Source: Thalassia testudinum (taxonomy: Eukaryota > Streptophyta > Magnoliopsida > Alismatales > Hydrocharitaceae). From it: a DNA stretch of 64,000 bases. The DNA is taken from positions 42,852,001 through 42,916,000 of the forward strand of contig JAZHRO010000050.1 in assembly GCA_037157565.1 (NCBI GenBank), given 5' to 3'. Below are positions 21,250-33,679 of the stretch, one piece after another (within the stretch, counting starts at the first letter, position 1; each line of letters opens with the position of its first letter). The notes beneath the pieces are model-generated. The model saw nothing but the letters and a program-made list of their open reading frames with translations, was not told the origin of the DNA and did not search any database. The position numbers were made by a program, and so were the translations under genes.

Positions 21250-22620
21250 TTGAATCCTATTATGCAGGAGGTGGTAAAAAAGGAGATTATTAAGTGGCTG
21301 GATGCTGATATCATCTACCCCATTTTTGACAGCTCCTGGGTTAGTCCAACACAAGTTGTACCCAAAAAGGTTGGACTAATAGTTGTCACTAATGATAATG
21401 GGGAAAATGTAGCCACTCGAACCGCTTCTTCTTGGCGCGTGTGTATCGATTACCAAAAATTAAACACCGCCACCAAGAAGGACCATTTCCGACTCCCCTT
21501 TATTGATCAAATCTTGGAGTGGTTAGCCGGACGGGATTTTTACTATTTTCTGGATGGTTATTCCGACTATAATCAGGTAGCTGTTCATCCTAAGGACCAG
21601 GACAAAACAACTTTCACCTGCCCCTTCGGAACCTTTGCTTTCCGAAGAATGCTCTTCGATCTTTGCAACGCACCTGCAACTTTTCAAAGGTGCATGCTTG
21701 TAATTTTTTCAGACCTAGTAGGTGAATGTTTGGAAGTCTTTATGGATGACTTTTCTATTTTTGGTGATTCTTTTGACCATTGTCTCAAAAACCTTGAAAG
21801 AACTCTCCAAAAATGCATAGAAGTTAATCTGGTCCTCAGTTGGGAAAAAAGTCATTTCATGGTCCAAGAAGGTATTGTCTTGGGCCATGTTATTTCAAAA
21901 TAAGGAATCGCGGTAGATAAAGCAAAAATAGATGCTATATCTAAGCTCCCACCGCCCACTACTGTCAAACAAATCAGATCCTTTTTGGGTCATGTGGGTT
22001 TCTACCGTCGATTTATTCAAGATTTTTCCCAAATCTCCAAGCCCTTAAGTCAGCTTCTCACTAAAGACCAGCCATTTGATTTTAATGATAAGTGCCTGGA
22101 GAGTTTTTTGAGATTGAAGAAAGAGGTTACTGAGGCACCAATATTGCAGGGACCTGATTGGAATAGTCCCTTTGAATTAAGGACAGATGCCTTAGATTTT
22201 GCTGTAGGGGCCGTTCTAAGGCAAAGAATTGGCAAAAAGCCCATTGTGATCTATTATGCTAGCAAAACCCTTGATGATGCACAATGGAATTACATGGTTA
22301 CTGAAAAGGAACTTCTTGCCATTGTATTTGCCTTAGAAAAATTTAGATCTCATCTGTTGGGGTCACATGTCACTGTATATACCGACCACTCAGCAATTAA
22401 ATATTTGCTGACAAAGGAAGATGCGAAACCCCGCCTTATCAGTTGGATTCTGCTGCTCCAGGAATTTGACCTGGAAATCAAGGATAAGGCGGGATCGCAC
22501 AATGTAGTGGCTGACCATCTCTCTCATCTTATGATGAATGACATAATGACCCCACCAGATCAGTTCCCCGATGAAAGCATTTCAGCTGCTACAACCCTCC
22601 CTTGGTTTGTGCCCATCGCA
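21250..22620 (+). pseudogene. D1 reverse transcriptase and RNase H (decayed)
   Basis: The RT palm is clear: FLDGYSDYNQ carries the first Asp, and VFMDDFSIF the second motif. The usual SFGLCNAP motif reads LFDLCNAP, with an Asp where Gly is expected. A TAA at 21901 separates RT from the connection and RNase H block that starts near 21985. RNase H shows [31 protein letters not shown] and VADHLSH. Homology to A1 is close throughout. The block lies in the same frame as the protease remnants, so only point stops separate them here. Confidence 0.9.
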
Positions 22621-23900
22621 AACTACTTAGCAACAGAACGAATCCCCGCTGATTGGCCAAAAATAAAATGGGATAAGTTCTTTGCTGATATTAAATATTA
22701 TTTTTGGGAGGAGCCCGACCTTTTCCGCATTTGTGCCGATCAGGTCATTCGACGATGTGTCCCCGATTCTGAAATCCATGATATTTTGACACATTGTCAC
22801 TCAATGGCCTGTGGCGGACATTTTTCGAGCAATAAAACTACAGCTAAAATCCTTAATGCAGGATTTTATTAGCCCAGCTTGCACAAAGATGCTCATGACT
22901 TTGTTCGGTCCTGTGTGCGTTGCCAGAGCATCAGCAACATGACTCAGAAGGATATGATGCCCCTTAATCCTATTTTAGAGGTTGAAATTTTTGATGTTTG
23001 GGGCATTGACTTCATGGGACCGTTCATCAACTCTGGTGGGTATTTATATATATTAGTCGCAGTCGACTATGTTTCTAAATGGATAGAAGCAATACCCACT
23101 CGCATAGTGATCACCGTGTGGTTGTCGAATTTCTTAAGAAAAATATTTTCTCAAGATTCGGCATACCAAAAGCCATTATCAGTGACGGAGGCTCACATTT
23201 CACCCATTCACAATTCCATCACCTTCTTTCTAAATATAGGGTTAATCATAAAATTTCCACACCTTATCACCCCCAAACAAATGGCCAGGCTGAAGTTTCT
23301 AATCGAGAAATTAAAAATATTTTACAAAAGACGGTTAGGCCCGACCGTAAAGATTGGTCCACCAAATTGGACAACGCTTTATGGGCCTACCGTACCACTT
23401 TTAAAACCCCGCTTGGCATGTCTCCCTTCCGTCTGATTTTTGGGAAGGCATGCCATCTCCCGGTAGAATTAGAACATAAGGCTTTTTGGGCAATAAAACA
23501 ACTCAACATGGATTTATCTGATGCCGGTATCCACAGAAAATTATAATTAATTGAATTGGAAGAATTACGTAATTTTTCCTATGAAAATGCAAGGATTTAT
23601 AAAGACCGAACAAAGAAATTTCACGATAAATATATTGTTCGGAAACACTTTGACGTTAATCAACGTGTTTGGCTTTTCGATGCGAGATTACATCTTTTTC
23701 CTGGCAAATTAAAATCTAAATGGACCAGCCCCTTTATTGTCCATAAAATATATCCATACGGCGTTGTTGATCTCTTTGATCCGAAAACTAATTCGACCTT
23801 TCAAGTCAATGGCCAACGTTTAAAGCCCTATTTTGATCATACGCCTAACCCTCCATCTAAATCTTTTAATTTTACTGAGCCAGCCACCCTTGATCACTAA
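22621..23900 (+). pseudogene. D1 integrase (decayed, frameshifted)
   Basis: The zinc region has [11 protein letters not shown] before a TAG at 22870, then [18 protein letters not shown]. The first catalytic Asp lies in [12 protein letters not shown]. Near 23100 the frame changes by one, and the core continues at 23079-23546 with ISDGGSHF (second Asp) and [12 protein letters not shown] (Glu). The Athila-typical [21 protein letters not shown] follows. A TAA at 23544 interrupts it, and the C-terminal block (23556-23900) ends with FQVNGQRLKPYF. No chromodomain is present. Confidence 0.9.
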
Positions 23901-25310
23901 TGCACACAACGCCCGACTTAATGGTGTAAAAGATAGCACTGGATGGGTGGTAACCCATCATTTTTTTTCCTGCTTTCTATTTTTCTTCTTTTTCCAGGTT
24001 TTGATCATCCTAAACCCGACTGTTCTTCACTAAGATGATCCCTTTTCCCTCCTAATGCATGAGGACATGGCATATCTTAAGCATGGGGGGGTGTTTTTAA
24101 AATTTGACGATCGATTTAGGATGTTCAAAACCTAAAAATATGCATTTTTTCTTTTATTTCCTACTTACATACCCAAATAAATAAAAATGTTGAAGACTTT
24201 TTGAGGAAAAATTTTTGAAATCGGGACTAAAGTTGAAAAACTCACTTTTGGTACAATGGGATTTAATCTTTAACAAACTAGGGATGAGGATGCGGATCTG
24301 ATCATTAGAATTTCAGGGTCTATTTTAGACTAGATCAGATATCCTTCTCTAAAATTCCACCTAAACTCATGATAGTTCAGGTGACTTGATCCTATTTTGT
24401 AATATGGAAAGTATTTGGCTTAGTTTCTGATTCAAAAACTTGCATGTCTTGAGGAACTTCTTGTGTCAATTTTCACACACAAGCCAACACTTAAAAAATA
24501 ACTAAAAATTTGAAAAACTCCCTTATTTGGACTTAGTAAAAGTCTGAAGCAGATCATTGGTTTTTCCCACCACTGAGAAGGAGGAAAATGCCTCCTTTGA
24601 GGATGCGATGTCAACATGTTACCGCCTCGGCGCTGCTCCATATCTATATTTCGTATCTTTAGACGAAGCATTAAAACGCATTTTAGCAGCTCAAGTGTCT
24701 TGGACGGTGCTCTACCTATAGTGTCGGAGCAAGAGCTTGAGTTTGCTTAGAGCGCCCCTTTACACCGCATTGTGTTTTGGGGTTGTGAGCTTCTGGGTGG
24801 TGTCATGGACAGTGCTATCCCGAAGTACTGTCGCCAAAGCCCCCTTGAGGATTGGTAACGGGAATGATGATCCCGACACATCTGTTGTAAGACTAAGCTA
24901 AAAATAAGCATAGGGGTGAAAAAAAAAAAGTAATAATAAATAAATTAACACGCCCTTATAAATGTTAGCTTTTCACTAGCACAGACACAAGGTTTTAAAG
25001 GATTTTTGCAAGTTGCGAATCAGATTCATGAGCCAGAAAAATCCTAAAAATAAAAATTTCAAGTCATCTGAATTAACAAGAGGTTAATTTGTGAATTTTA
25101 TGGAGGATATATTGATCCCGTTTTATCTAATGGTTGGATCCAAAAACAAATCCCGATGTTTATTTTTAACAAATCCCGTACCTCCTATGTTTAGAACAAC
25201 CAAGGTCCCTTAATCTTTCTCTCCTCAAAAGTCGAAAAAAATTAGATTTCCCAAAAATTCAATTTTCCAAAAAAAATTTTGAAGTTTTGGTAAGAGACTA
25301 GCAAAAGATA
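23901..25310 (+). other. D1 3-prime noncoding region
   Basis: These 1.4 kb hold no credible gene. They contain a perfect hairpin at 23942-23959, the internal PPT-like box at 24061-24091 (GAGGACATGG, then TTAAGCAT and a G run) and a PPT-adjacent imperfect stem at 25285-25306. The duplicated GTTGTCGTGGG motif seen in A1, F1 and F2 is not apparent here. Confidence 0.7.
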
Positions 25311-25322
25311 AGCATGGGGGTG
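25311..25322 (+). other. D1 polypurine tract
   Basis: AGCATGGGGGTG directly precedes the 3-prime LTR at 25323. It is preceded in turn by AAAAGATA and the imperfect stem-loop. Confidence 0.88.
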
Positions 25323-27572
25323 TGATAAACGCCAGTTTATCATCATTCTTATGCACTAAAATAAACCTAACTCTTAGGATTTTACTCTACAAACGGGTTT
25401 TTGGGCTGCATTTAGGCATTCACTAGGTTAGGCATGCATTGCATTTTCTTTTGTTGCTTTAATGTGTTTTTGTGAGCGTTAGGGACGAACAGATATATAG
25501 ATCCCTAAAACCCTAGCACTCAAGAAGGCAATTGGTGAAGAAGGAAATCAGACTAGCTGGAACTCAGCTTGATCCAGCTCACCACAGTTGGAACCTAGCT
25601 CACTTCAACTAGGCTTAGCTCATCCTAGCACCATTCAGCTAATCTCAGCTGAATGGCATCTCAAGAGAGTTCATCTTACTTCACCCTAGCTCAATTCAGC
25701 TCAGATCCAGCTCAACTTAGCTGAGTCTAGCTCATCTCAGCTCCCACTAGTCCACAAGGAGCTCTAGCTAGCTCAGCTGAGTTGACAGGAGTTCACCCCA
25801 TCTCAGATCCAGCTACATCCTGCTCCACTCAACTCCAGCCAGCTGAAGAAGAACTCATCCCAAGTCAGGAAGTTCAAGTCCAACTCCCGGGGACCCAGCT
25901 TAACTCAAGCTACTTGAGCTAAGCTACCTTAGCTGCCTCAACCAGCTCAATCCTCCCCGGGAGCACTAGACCCAGCTCACCTCAGCTCCATTCAACAGAA
26001 GCCAGCTCACTTTAGCTTGTCTTAGTAGCTAGCAAAGAACTAGCAAGCTAAGCCAGCTAGAGTAGCCCCATGTTGACCTCTTCAGCAACTGCCTGCTCCA
26101 CTTCAGCTCCAGATTCTTCAGAACCAGCTCCTCCCTCCAAACCCTAGCTCCAACACCTCCTCCTCTACTCCTCCATTAGCTAAGCTAGCTTAGCTTAGCT
26201 ACGCTCCAACTTCCTTGGCTTGTACCACCCCAAAAACCCACCTAACAACTCCACCCAACTAGCTCCACCTAAGCTCCACATAAGCTAACCTACTTGTCGC
26301 CAACCTAGCCTACCCACCACCTCCAAAAGACACTTAAAAGTGGCACCAAAACCACCCTAACTACCCCTTGTTGGGGCCACTTTTCCCTCCAAAAATCCCC
26401 TTCATCTCCACCACACATCTCCCCTTAAAGCCATCTCCACCGTCCACATAACCCCTCCTTCTAGAACCTTTCTTGGCGCCACCTAAGACCCCCTTCTAAG
26501 AGCTATTTTGGCTCCAACTTCAAGGGGTGTCACCACCCATAACCACCCCCTAGGAGTCCCTTGGGTTGGCGCCAAATGCCCTTAGCCATAGGATCCCCAA
26601 CCACCTCCATCCTTCCATCGTAGCCCTCCATTTCAAGAGGCACCTTAACCCCCCATCCTACCCTATATAAAGACCACTACCCACCACCATTCAAAGAATC
26701 CTTGGCTAGCAAATTCACTCTCATATTCTACCTAGAATCCCACGCCCAAGAGAGAAGAAGAAGAAGAAGATTAAGGGGATACTATGTCCCCTTGGTGCCT
26801 TCCCCTCTTCCCTTCTCTCTTGTGCCCACGCCAGCCAAAGGAGAAGCCAGGCAAGAAAGATCTTTGGAGGAGATCTTGAAGGTGGTCCATGCCACCTTGG
26901 AGGAGCTTTTGAGGGTGGTGCACGCCCACCCCTTGGAGGAGAGCATTGAAGGTGGTAGCACCCACCTTGGAGGAGCTCTCAAGGAAGGAGAAGGAGGCCC
27001 TCTTTTCAAGCCAAGGGGCAACTAGGCTTGGAGCAAGAAGACTCCCTTCTTCACCAACTTTTGCAAGAGGATTTGTGTTTCTTTTATTGCTTTTAAATTT
27101 TTTTTATTTCTAGTAGAAGCATTCCTCTACTTGTCCTTGAAAAGAACACAAATTTTAGTTAATCAAATTGCCTTCTTTTTAGTTTTCTATTGCAATTGTT
27201 ACTGTTGTTCTAGCACTTATTCTACTTCCACTCCCTAATTACTCTAGGCCTCCACTTGCCTACAGTGAGCTTAGGTAGTGGACTTTTTAATCTCTTAAGT
27301 TTCAGCTTAGCATTTTAGGTGTTAGCACTCTTTCGTCACAATTCGCACTTTGCCCATATTATTTCAAAACACAAAAAATATATATATATTTAAAGTACCA
27401 AAAAGAAAGTTCAGATGTGTTTTTAGCAAGAGAATTGAATTGCATTTTTTGCCTCCTTGGATGACCCTAGATACTCCCCTATCTAGGATATAAATTTAAA
27501 AGCGTATGGGAATTTGCGTGTTACAACGACGTTAAAAACTCGCTTTTACAAATCACGCGACTTTTCGCATCA
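25323..27572 (+). repeat. D1 3-prime LTR
   Basis: This 2250-bp copy matches 14356-16600 with few differences. Its terminal hairpin is perfect here: TGATAAAC/GTTTATCA around GCCA. It ends CGCATCA and abuts a family F interior at 27573. Confidence 0.93.
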
Positions 27573-27593
27573 GGTTGGGGTTAATATGGAGGA

Positions 27594-28069
27594 TTCCTGT
27601 CCTAAATTATTAGATGATTCAATCAATGGCCTGATTCCTCAACCACACCCTAAATAATTGAATGATGATACTTTTGAGATCATTGTGCCCAAGTCAATCC
27701 TAATTCAGCCATAATTATTGGACGAATAATTTAGATGGGGTAAATAAAATGCAGTAGGTTCTGGAATATGAAATTATGACTGTAGACAGTAGAAATTTGG
27801 AAATGAAAATCTGGGAGGCTAATTCTGAGGGAAATACAATTTTGGATCTAAGGGCTCCTATTGACCTGAAACCACCTACCTTTTATCAGGACCCTTACGA
27901 TATCTTTATCGTGCAACCCAAGTACAGAGCAATTGACTATCTTTCTAAGCCGAACTCTAAGTGGACATCAGAACCTATTGAACCAGCTCTACCTATTGTT
28001 CGCCATTTTAGACTTGGTTTGCACACCACAAAACCGCAGGCTCGGCCCCGCAAGCATAAATATCTCTAG
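27594..28069 (+). pseudogene. F1 acidic ORF, C-terminal fragment
   Basis: The function is unknown. An ATG-initiated 97-codon frame (27776-28069) aligns with the C-terminus of the F2 protein: EVLIWKANSGG matches MKIWEANSEG, LHLKPSNQNPHDI matches IDLKPPTFYQDPYDI, and LFGLGLHPHKSQARP matches HFRLGLHTTKPQARP. Homology continues upstream to about 27594 at the nucleotide level but is broken by stops. The ATG is internal, so this is a remnant. The conserved GLH, QARP and basic end suggest the C-terminus was under selection in the parent family. I recognise no known domain. Confidence 0.65.
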
Positions 28070-29643
28070 TTCTGGGTGATTTTCATCCAGAATCTTAAAA
28101 CCACTCAACCCTGGGGCATAAGTCTACATCACAATTTGGTCCACATCTGTGGACATCTTCTTTTTGCAGGTCCCAAAATCGATCTTCTTATTCTAATTTT
28201 GACTTGCACTTCTGAACTTTTAATGTCTTCTTTACTTGTGAATCGTGCCTAGCTGAAGGTATTAAATTTAACACTTATGTATATTCTCTATGGAGTTGAC
28301 CGGATTTATCATGAAATTCTAGTGATATTTTGTTTATTCCACCCTTTTCATGTCTTTATTTTTACAATGAGGACATTACATCATTTAGGCATGGGGGGTT
28401 GATACTTAATCCTGAAAATATTTTGTTAGCTCTTTAGAATTTCTTTTATTTAAAAACAAAAATAGAATTAGGAGAAGAGAACTTAGACATTAGGAGTTGT
28501 TAACTTTAGGAAACGATACTTTAGGACATGAACATTTAGACTTTTCAGGTCTTTGGCCTTAATCAGCCTAGGTGTCTACTAAAATATGGACTTGGTATCG
28601 AGTCCTCGCTAAGTTAATTTTATTTTAATTTGGCTAATAAATTGGGGTGATAAGTACATGACTTATCAACCTGCCCTCTGATTTGAGGGGACTTTAAATC
28701 TAAAGCATCTACACACTATTTGCACTGACTCACTTTTCGATGATTTTTATGGAAATTAGGTAGCTAATGAACTTTCTATGGTAGTATAGCTGGCAAGTTG
28801 TCGTGGGTAATAGCCCATTGGCCGGTTGTCCAGAGCCCAACTACATGACCATACTCTTTGTACTGCCTTTAGGTTAATCTTAAATCAGGGTAGCCACCTA
28901 CTCAAAAAAAGAGAAAAATGATACTCAAAATTAAAAAGAAAAAAAATAGCAAAATAGAAAAAGGAGAAAAAATAAAAATAATAAAATAAGCCATACTTCA
29001 CCACACGAGTATGGCTAGCAAGTTGTCGTGGGTAACAGCCTATTAGCCGATTGTCCAGCTCTCAGCTCATAAAAATGCACAAATAATTCCCAAAACACTT
29101 AGGGAAGAAGAGGGGAAGTAGAATAAATCAAGGAGATATATACTGGGTTTGCCCTTGCGTTGACCCCATAAAAAAATAAAAAAAGTAGGGAGAAAGCTAC
29201 CGGTTGAATAGATAAACCTTTAGGAAAAAACTCTTAAGGTCACCTAGGGTCGTAGAAAGCTGAAGTCCATTTTAATGGTCGCCTAGTGAGTCTATCACAT
29301 TCACAAAGATGCTTAGAACTTGAAGTTTGTTTGAGTCTTGGGTGGGTTGGGTAGCCGTAAAAAGCTACCCTGAAACCCTAAACTAAAAAATCTAAAAAAA
29401 TTAGAAAAGAAGAAAAACAAAAAAAATGTATCTTCCCTTTTCAAAATAAGGCGAGGACTTGGGTGGTCTTCATTTTGGCAGGCACCCGGGCACTGTTAAG
29501 TCTTCATAGTCTAGGTCCTTAGTTGAAATTTTCTTTTGTTACCAAACAACTAATGCTTTAAGTGATCAAGTCCTAATTCTATTTTTATACATAACATATA
29601 GGTTAATTTTTCTAAGGACTAACAAAAGATAGGCATGGAGGTA
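28070..29643 (+). other. F1 3-prime noncoding region and PPT
   Basis: It holds a hairpin GTCCACA/TGTGGAC (28139-28154), the internal PPT-like box (28366-28400), a perfect hairpin TGATAAGT/ACTTATCA (28648-28668), and the duplicated motif (28785-28838 and 29009-29066). A decayed PPT-adjacent stem lies near 29607-29627 and a degraded polypurine tract (AGGCATGGAGGTA) at 29631-29643. No protein is evident. Confidence 0.72.
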
Positions 29644-31409
29644 TGATGTGTACACATCCATTTAGGTTAAAATGCCTATTTATGCATGTTCGTAGGATTA
29701 GATATGCATTCCATATTATAAATATCGCACAGCATGCATCATTCTGCACTTATAATAGTTTGTATAAAGTTGAGGTTAATTCGTATCCTTTTATGGTCAG
29801 CAGAGAAGGAGATTTATTTTGAGGCCTCGGATTGACGATCCAACCGTACTAATTTGATCAAGATGACGATCAGAGTCTAACGCCTTCAAAATTGCCTTGA
29901 TCAGAGTTCCGTAGCACCTTATGCAGTCTAAGAAAGATCAACAATCAAGGGACTAGGTGATGCAATTCGGAACTTTAAACGACAAATCCAACCACATGGA
30001 TGGATCCAGATCGACGATCACAGCCTAACAACATGAAAATCGACACAATCCGACATTCGTGGTGTCACCTACAGAGTAAACAAAATGGACGGCCATGATG
30101 GCACCACAGAGCACCATCACAGCCGCCCAAGACTGGCTGCAGCCTTTGCCTTACCTCAAAAGAGAGAGTCTGGATGAGATCTTGACCGTTGGATCGATTT
30201 CCAATGATTGAGAGCTCGCGGCCATCAAAACGCCTACTCGATCATCTGCTACCAAAGTACATTGGTTGAGAATGCCACTCGCAAGCACCAGGCGCCGGTT
30301 CTAAATGCAATCAACGCTCCAAATCTGCTAGGACACGCCATAATAAAATTCGATCGCCTGATCAAAGATCAGCAACAGCCAAGGTGGCGACGTGGCACTA
30401 TGAGCACTGCATGATCTACACGCGTGCGATCACCCGCTGACCAATGCTCTATCTAACTCGCAATTGCATGCGCAACTCCTAAGCTATCTGAACGTGCTCT
30501 CCACCATCTGATTTCGATCCAAAGTGCAATATGAAGGGCATCCTCCCGCACAGTTGTGGCCGTTGATCAAGCATCCAATGGTGCAAGCGTGCGGTAGCTG
30601 CGAGGGTGTAGGTGCAGCTAAGGCATGAGCTGGGACCTTTAGCAATGCTTGTGGTGGATCTGCAGCAACATTTATGGACATCATTAATTGCCCCATGTGT
30701 GAAAAGCCTCTACTCTACTATAAAAGGACCCCTACCCCTCCTATTCTTCTTCATCTCTTCCTTTCTCTCCCTCACCATCTCCAAGGCTCTAAAGAGAGCT
30801 TGTCCCAAGCCCAGGTTGCTCTTCTAGAGTAGAAAACAAATATTTTTCCCACTTCTCACCCTCATTCGTGGAGCATCCCGTGGTCGTCCTCTCACCACCT
30901 TCGTCAAGTAAATCCTCGCCGCGACGCTGCCCTGCCCTATCCTCCTTCCTCCGACGCCGTTCTTCTTCGTCCAGCTCCTCACCATCATCTTCTAGGCGAC
31001 GTCAGAGTGAGTCATCCTCCAAGCGAATGTCAAGGGGGATTCTTCTCACCTTTATCTTCTATCGCTTTCTAGTCTAGTTGTAATTACCTTGAATTAACTG
31101 TATCAAGCTCTTTTCGATATCATTGATGTTCTCTCTCACTCTCTCTCTGCAAGTAGATTAGTTAGATAAATATTTTGTCAATCTGATCTCTTGCCTATTA
31201 AAATACCAAAAAAAATTGTAAAAGATAAAAACAACAAAAACAAATAAAATCGAAGCGCGGATTTCAAAATCAAACATGTTCGACTTGGGACTCACCTCGA
31301 GTTTCGGTATAAATTTTATTTAGTGGCAATTTTTGCGACTAGGAAGACGGGTTCTCCAAAATTTTGAACTTTCCTTGCGAAAATATGCCTAATAGCCATG
31401 AAAGCGTCA
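29644..31409 (+). repeat. F1 3-prime LTR
   Basis: It starts TGATGTGTACACATC, a palindromic terminus, and aligns with the F2 LTRs through the TATA box (30719), the AGCTTGTCCC segment and a CT-rich stretch with a poly-A-rich tail. Its end near 31409 is estimated, since the terminal 100 bp diverge from F2. Confidence 0.8.
30719..30725 (+). promoter_or_regulatory. TATA box of F1 LTR
   Basis: TATAAAA followed by GGACC, about 1.08 kb from the LTR start. The F2 LTR has the same box at the same offset. Confidence 0.6.
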
Positions 31410-32364
31410 ATTATGCTCTGAAGATCGGTATCTAACTCGAGGTCTATTGAGTCAGATGATGGGAACACCATCATGAGCCCTAACTAGCCCAATTTAGTCT
31501 GATAAAGTTGATAAAATCTCCTACATAACCATCAGAGGGTTCCATGTGCATTCTATTCTATTTTAAAAAAAAGAGAAGAACACAAGGTTATTTCTACAAT
31601 TTTAACGGCATTTCATAAGTACAGAATAACCACAAGGAATTCCAGGGGTTAATTAATGGTCAAATGGTCATTAATGTCTAATAAGGGGGACCATGCAGAC
31701 AGAATTGGGTTTTCATGCATTTTAAGAATTAATGGACATCAGAAACCCTAATTTCAAAACTACTTAATTAAATAAGGTTCTGGTTAGGATAAAATTCACC
31801 TAAACCTTCTAAAAATCATATAAAAATATTATATAAGGTTTGGTATCCTTGATTTGACCATCTGAAGCCATTTTGACCTAAAATAGAGTCTTAGATAGAA
31901 AGTTGCCCTAATTTGGGTTTCTGCATTAATTACCCAGTCAAACTTCATCAAAACCAAAATCTTACTTGACCATCAAATTCCTTGAGTCCAAATTAGGTTT
32001 GTACCAAAATTTGGGCTCAATCAGAGATCATTTCAACCTAGTTTGCATTTTGGTCCAATCTATCTCTTTCTCTCTCATTCGTACCCCCAACTTTCGAAAT
32101 CCTTACAAAAGGCCCCCTAACTTCTCTTCATTTTTTTCAAATGGGTCGCTACCTCCATGGCAGGTGTGAAACCAAAGGTGCCAAGCTTCAATCAGGGATA
32201 CCTCCTTGATTTCTCGATCGATACCTTTCAAAATTGGAAGGGAAGATCTTGAGGTCATCCCTAAACAATTAAACCTAAACCAAAACTCCAAATCTCCTCG
32301 TGGAGCTCCCTAATTTCTAAGCTTTCAAGCTTGGTTTCCAAGCTTGGAAGCTCGTCCAATGGTC

Positions 32365-32372
32365 TATATAAT
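32365..32372 (+). promoter_or_regulatory. TATA box of E1 LTR
   Basis: TATATAAT in GGTC context, the E1 counterpart of the boxes at 36478 and 51848 (E2) and 57951 (S1). Confidence 0.5.
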
Positions 32373-33321
32373 ACCCTCCTCGCCTGCCTTACCTCCTTAG
32401 CGAGTTTTTGAGCCATAATTCCTCTTCTTTCCCTACCTCTAACTCACTCCAACTCGTCTTTGGCGACCTTCTACCTCTGGCCTCTTTTCCGACCTCCACA
32501 TACAATAAGAGGTCGGATTCGACTTCCCTCTTCACTCCACACCTTGCCATACCGGCGAGGCACTTCCTAACCCCTTCGTCGTCGCCATCTCTATCACCAG
32601 AGCCTTCACCTTCTTTGGCGCCAGCCATACCACAACCGGTGCCAACTCCGTTCTCCTTTGTTCGATAGCTAATCCCCTCAACTCCTCATTATCTATTCAT
32701 CATCACCACACCTCTAGACTTCGCTTCAACCACCATAACACCTGCTTCAACTCCGTCTTCCACCTCGCTGACATACCTCCGGCGAGCTTTTGCACCCGCA
32801 CTACACCAATTTGCTCGCTATCAACCTCCACACCATCACCATGTCCACACGACCAAAACCCCTCAAGAAATTGAGGGGATTGCTATGCTAATTGATCCAC
32901 CGAACACCACCCTGTTAGCTTTCATATTTTGCCTCCGCTAACCACTTACGACAACTTTCATTACATGCCACCGCCACAACCACCCTCGCTGCACTCGCGT
33001 GAAGCTTCTGAGCTTCTCTGACATGGCTGCAGCATCGTGTTTCATGTTTTAGGTCATCACACTCGGCCGCAATTGATAGAGCTCCTTCAAGCGACCTTGG
33101 AGTTGTGTTCTTGCCACAGCAGCTCCAGGTTTCACCTCCAGACAATGCGAATTCCCTTTAGGAATCCTTCCAGGCTCACAATTAGCAGAGAAGAAGCCCC
33201 CTTTGACCTCAATTAGAGGATTCTTCACCAACTGCTGCTCGCGCGAAGAATAAGAAACAAGTTAGTCTGACATTGTGGGATTAGAAGCTTGTAGCGCCAC
33301 ATATATTGATTTTCTGCATAC

Positions 33322-33347
33322 GACCCCTCGCCAGTACACGAGGGGTC
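33322..33347 (+). other. LTR leader stem-loop of E1
   Basis: GACCCCTCG and CGAGGGGTC form a perfect 9-bp stem around an 8-base loop, about 957 bp past the TATA box. Hairpins with different sequence lie at the matching place in E2 and S1. Confidence 0.65.
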
Positions 33348-33603
33348 AGGTCCCTCAACTCACGCATTCACACCTCGGCGACCACCATGCCCAGTAGCCC
33401 TGGTCAATCGAATCCCCAAATACTCGGATAGTGACCTGTTTAGGTGGGTTAAAGAGAAAGAGAAGAGGAGGGAGTGGGTTTTGCTCTTTGTGAGAAGGCC
33501 CCAACACTTAGTCACTGAAGAGGTTGAGGGACCCTTGTGAGTGAAAGAAGAAGAAGAGAGAAAGAAGAAGAAGAACTGAAGAAGAAAAGAGGAAAGACAT
33601 TGT

Positions 33604-33679
33604 AGCAGAGCCTCTGTTAAGGCGTCTGAGCGCCTTGCTATAGCAGAGCCTCTGTTAAGGCATCTGAGCACCTTGCCCA
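33604..33679 (+). repeat. Tandem duplication of a roughly 38-bp hairpin unit in E1 LTR
   Basis: Each unit reads AGCAGAGCCTCTGTTAAGG and then a short inverted pair. Unit one has AAGGCG/CGCCTT around TCTGAG. Unit two keeps only the outer AAGG/CCTT pairing. Confidence 0.6.

Larger units (their letters stand above)
14356..27572 (+). mobile_element. D1: Athila-like LTR retrotransposon with AGCT-rich LTRs, decayed
   Basis: Near-identical LTRs (14356-16600 and 25323-27572) flank an 8.7-kb interior with gag, protease, RT, RNase H and integrase on the plus strand. The coding region has many stops and several frameshifts, yet the LTRs differ by few changes. No target-site duplication is visible: the left flank is GGTCC and the right flank is GGTTG. 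The two flanks also come from different repeats, G1 on the left and a family F interior on the right. Confidence 0.92.
27573..31409 (+). mobile_element. F1: 3-prime half of a family F non-autonomous element
   Basis: It holds the end of the family F open reading frame, the 3-prime noncoding region, a PPT and one LTR (29644 to about 31409). Homology to F2 begins near 27590, equivalent to about 44345 in F2. Its own 5-prime LTR, leader and most of the ORF are missing left of the junction with D1. No RT or integrase is present. Confidence 0.8.

Noticed and set aside
23079..23436. Second open frame over the D1 integrase (22879-23436 beyond 23100)
   Set aside because: After the frameshift near 23100 this is only the shadow of the true frame at 23079-23546.
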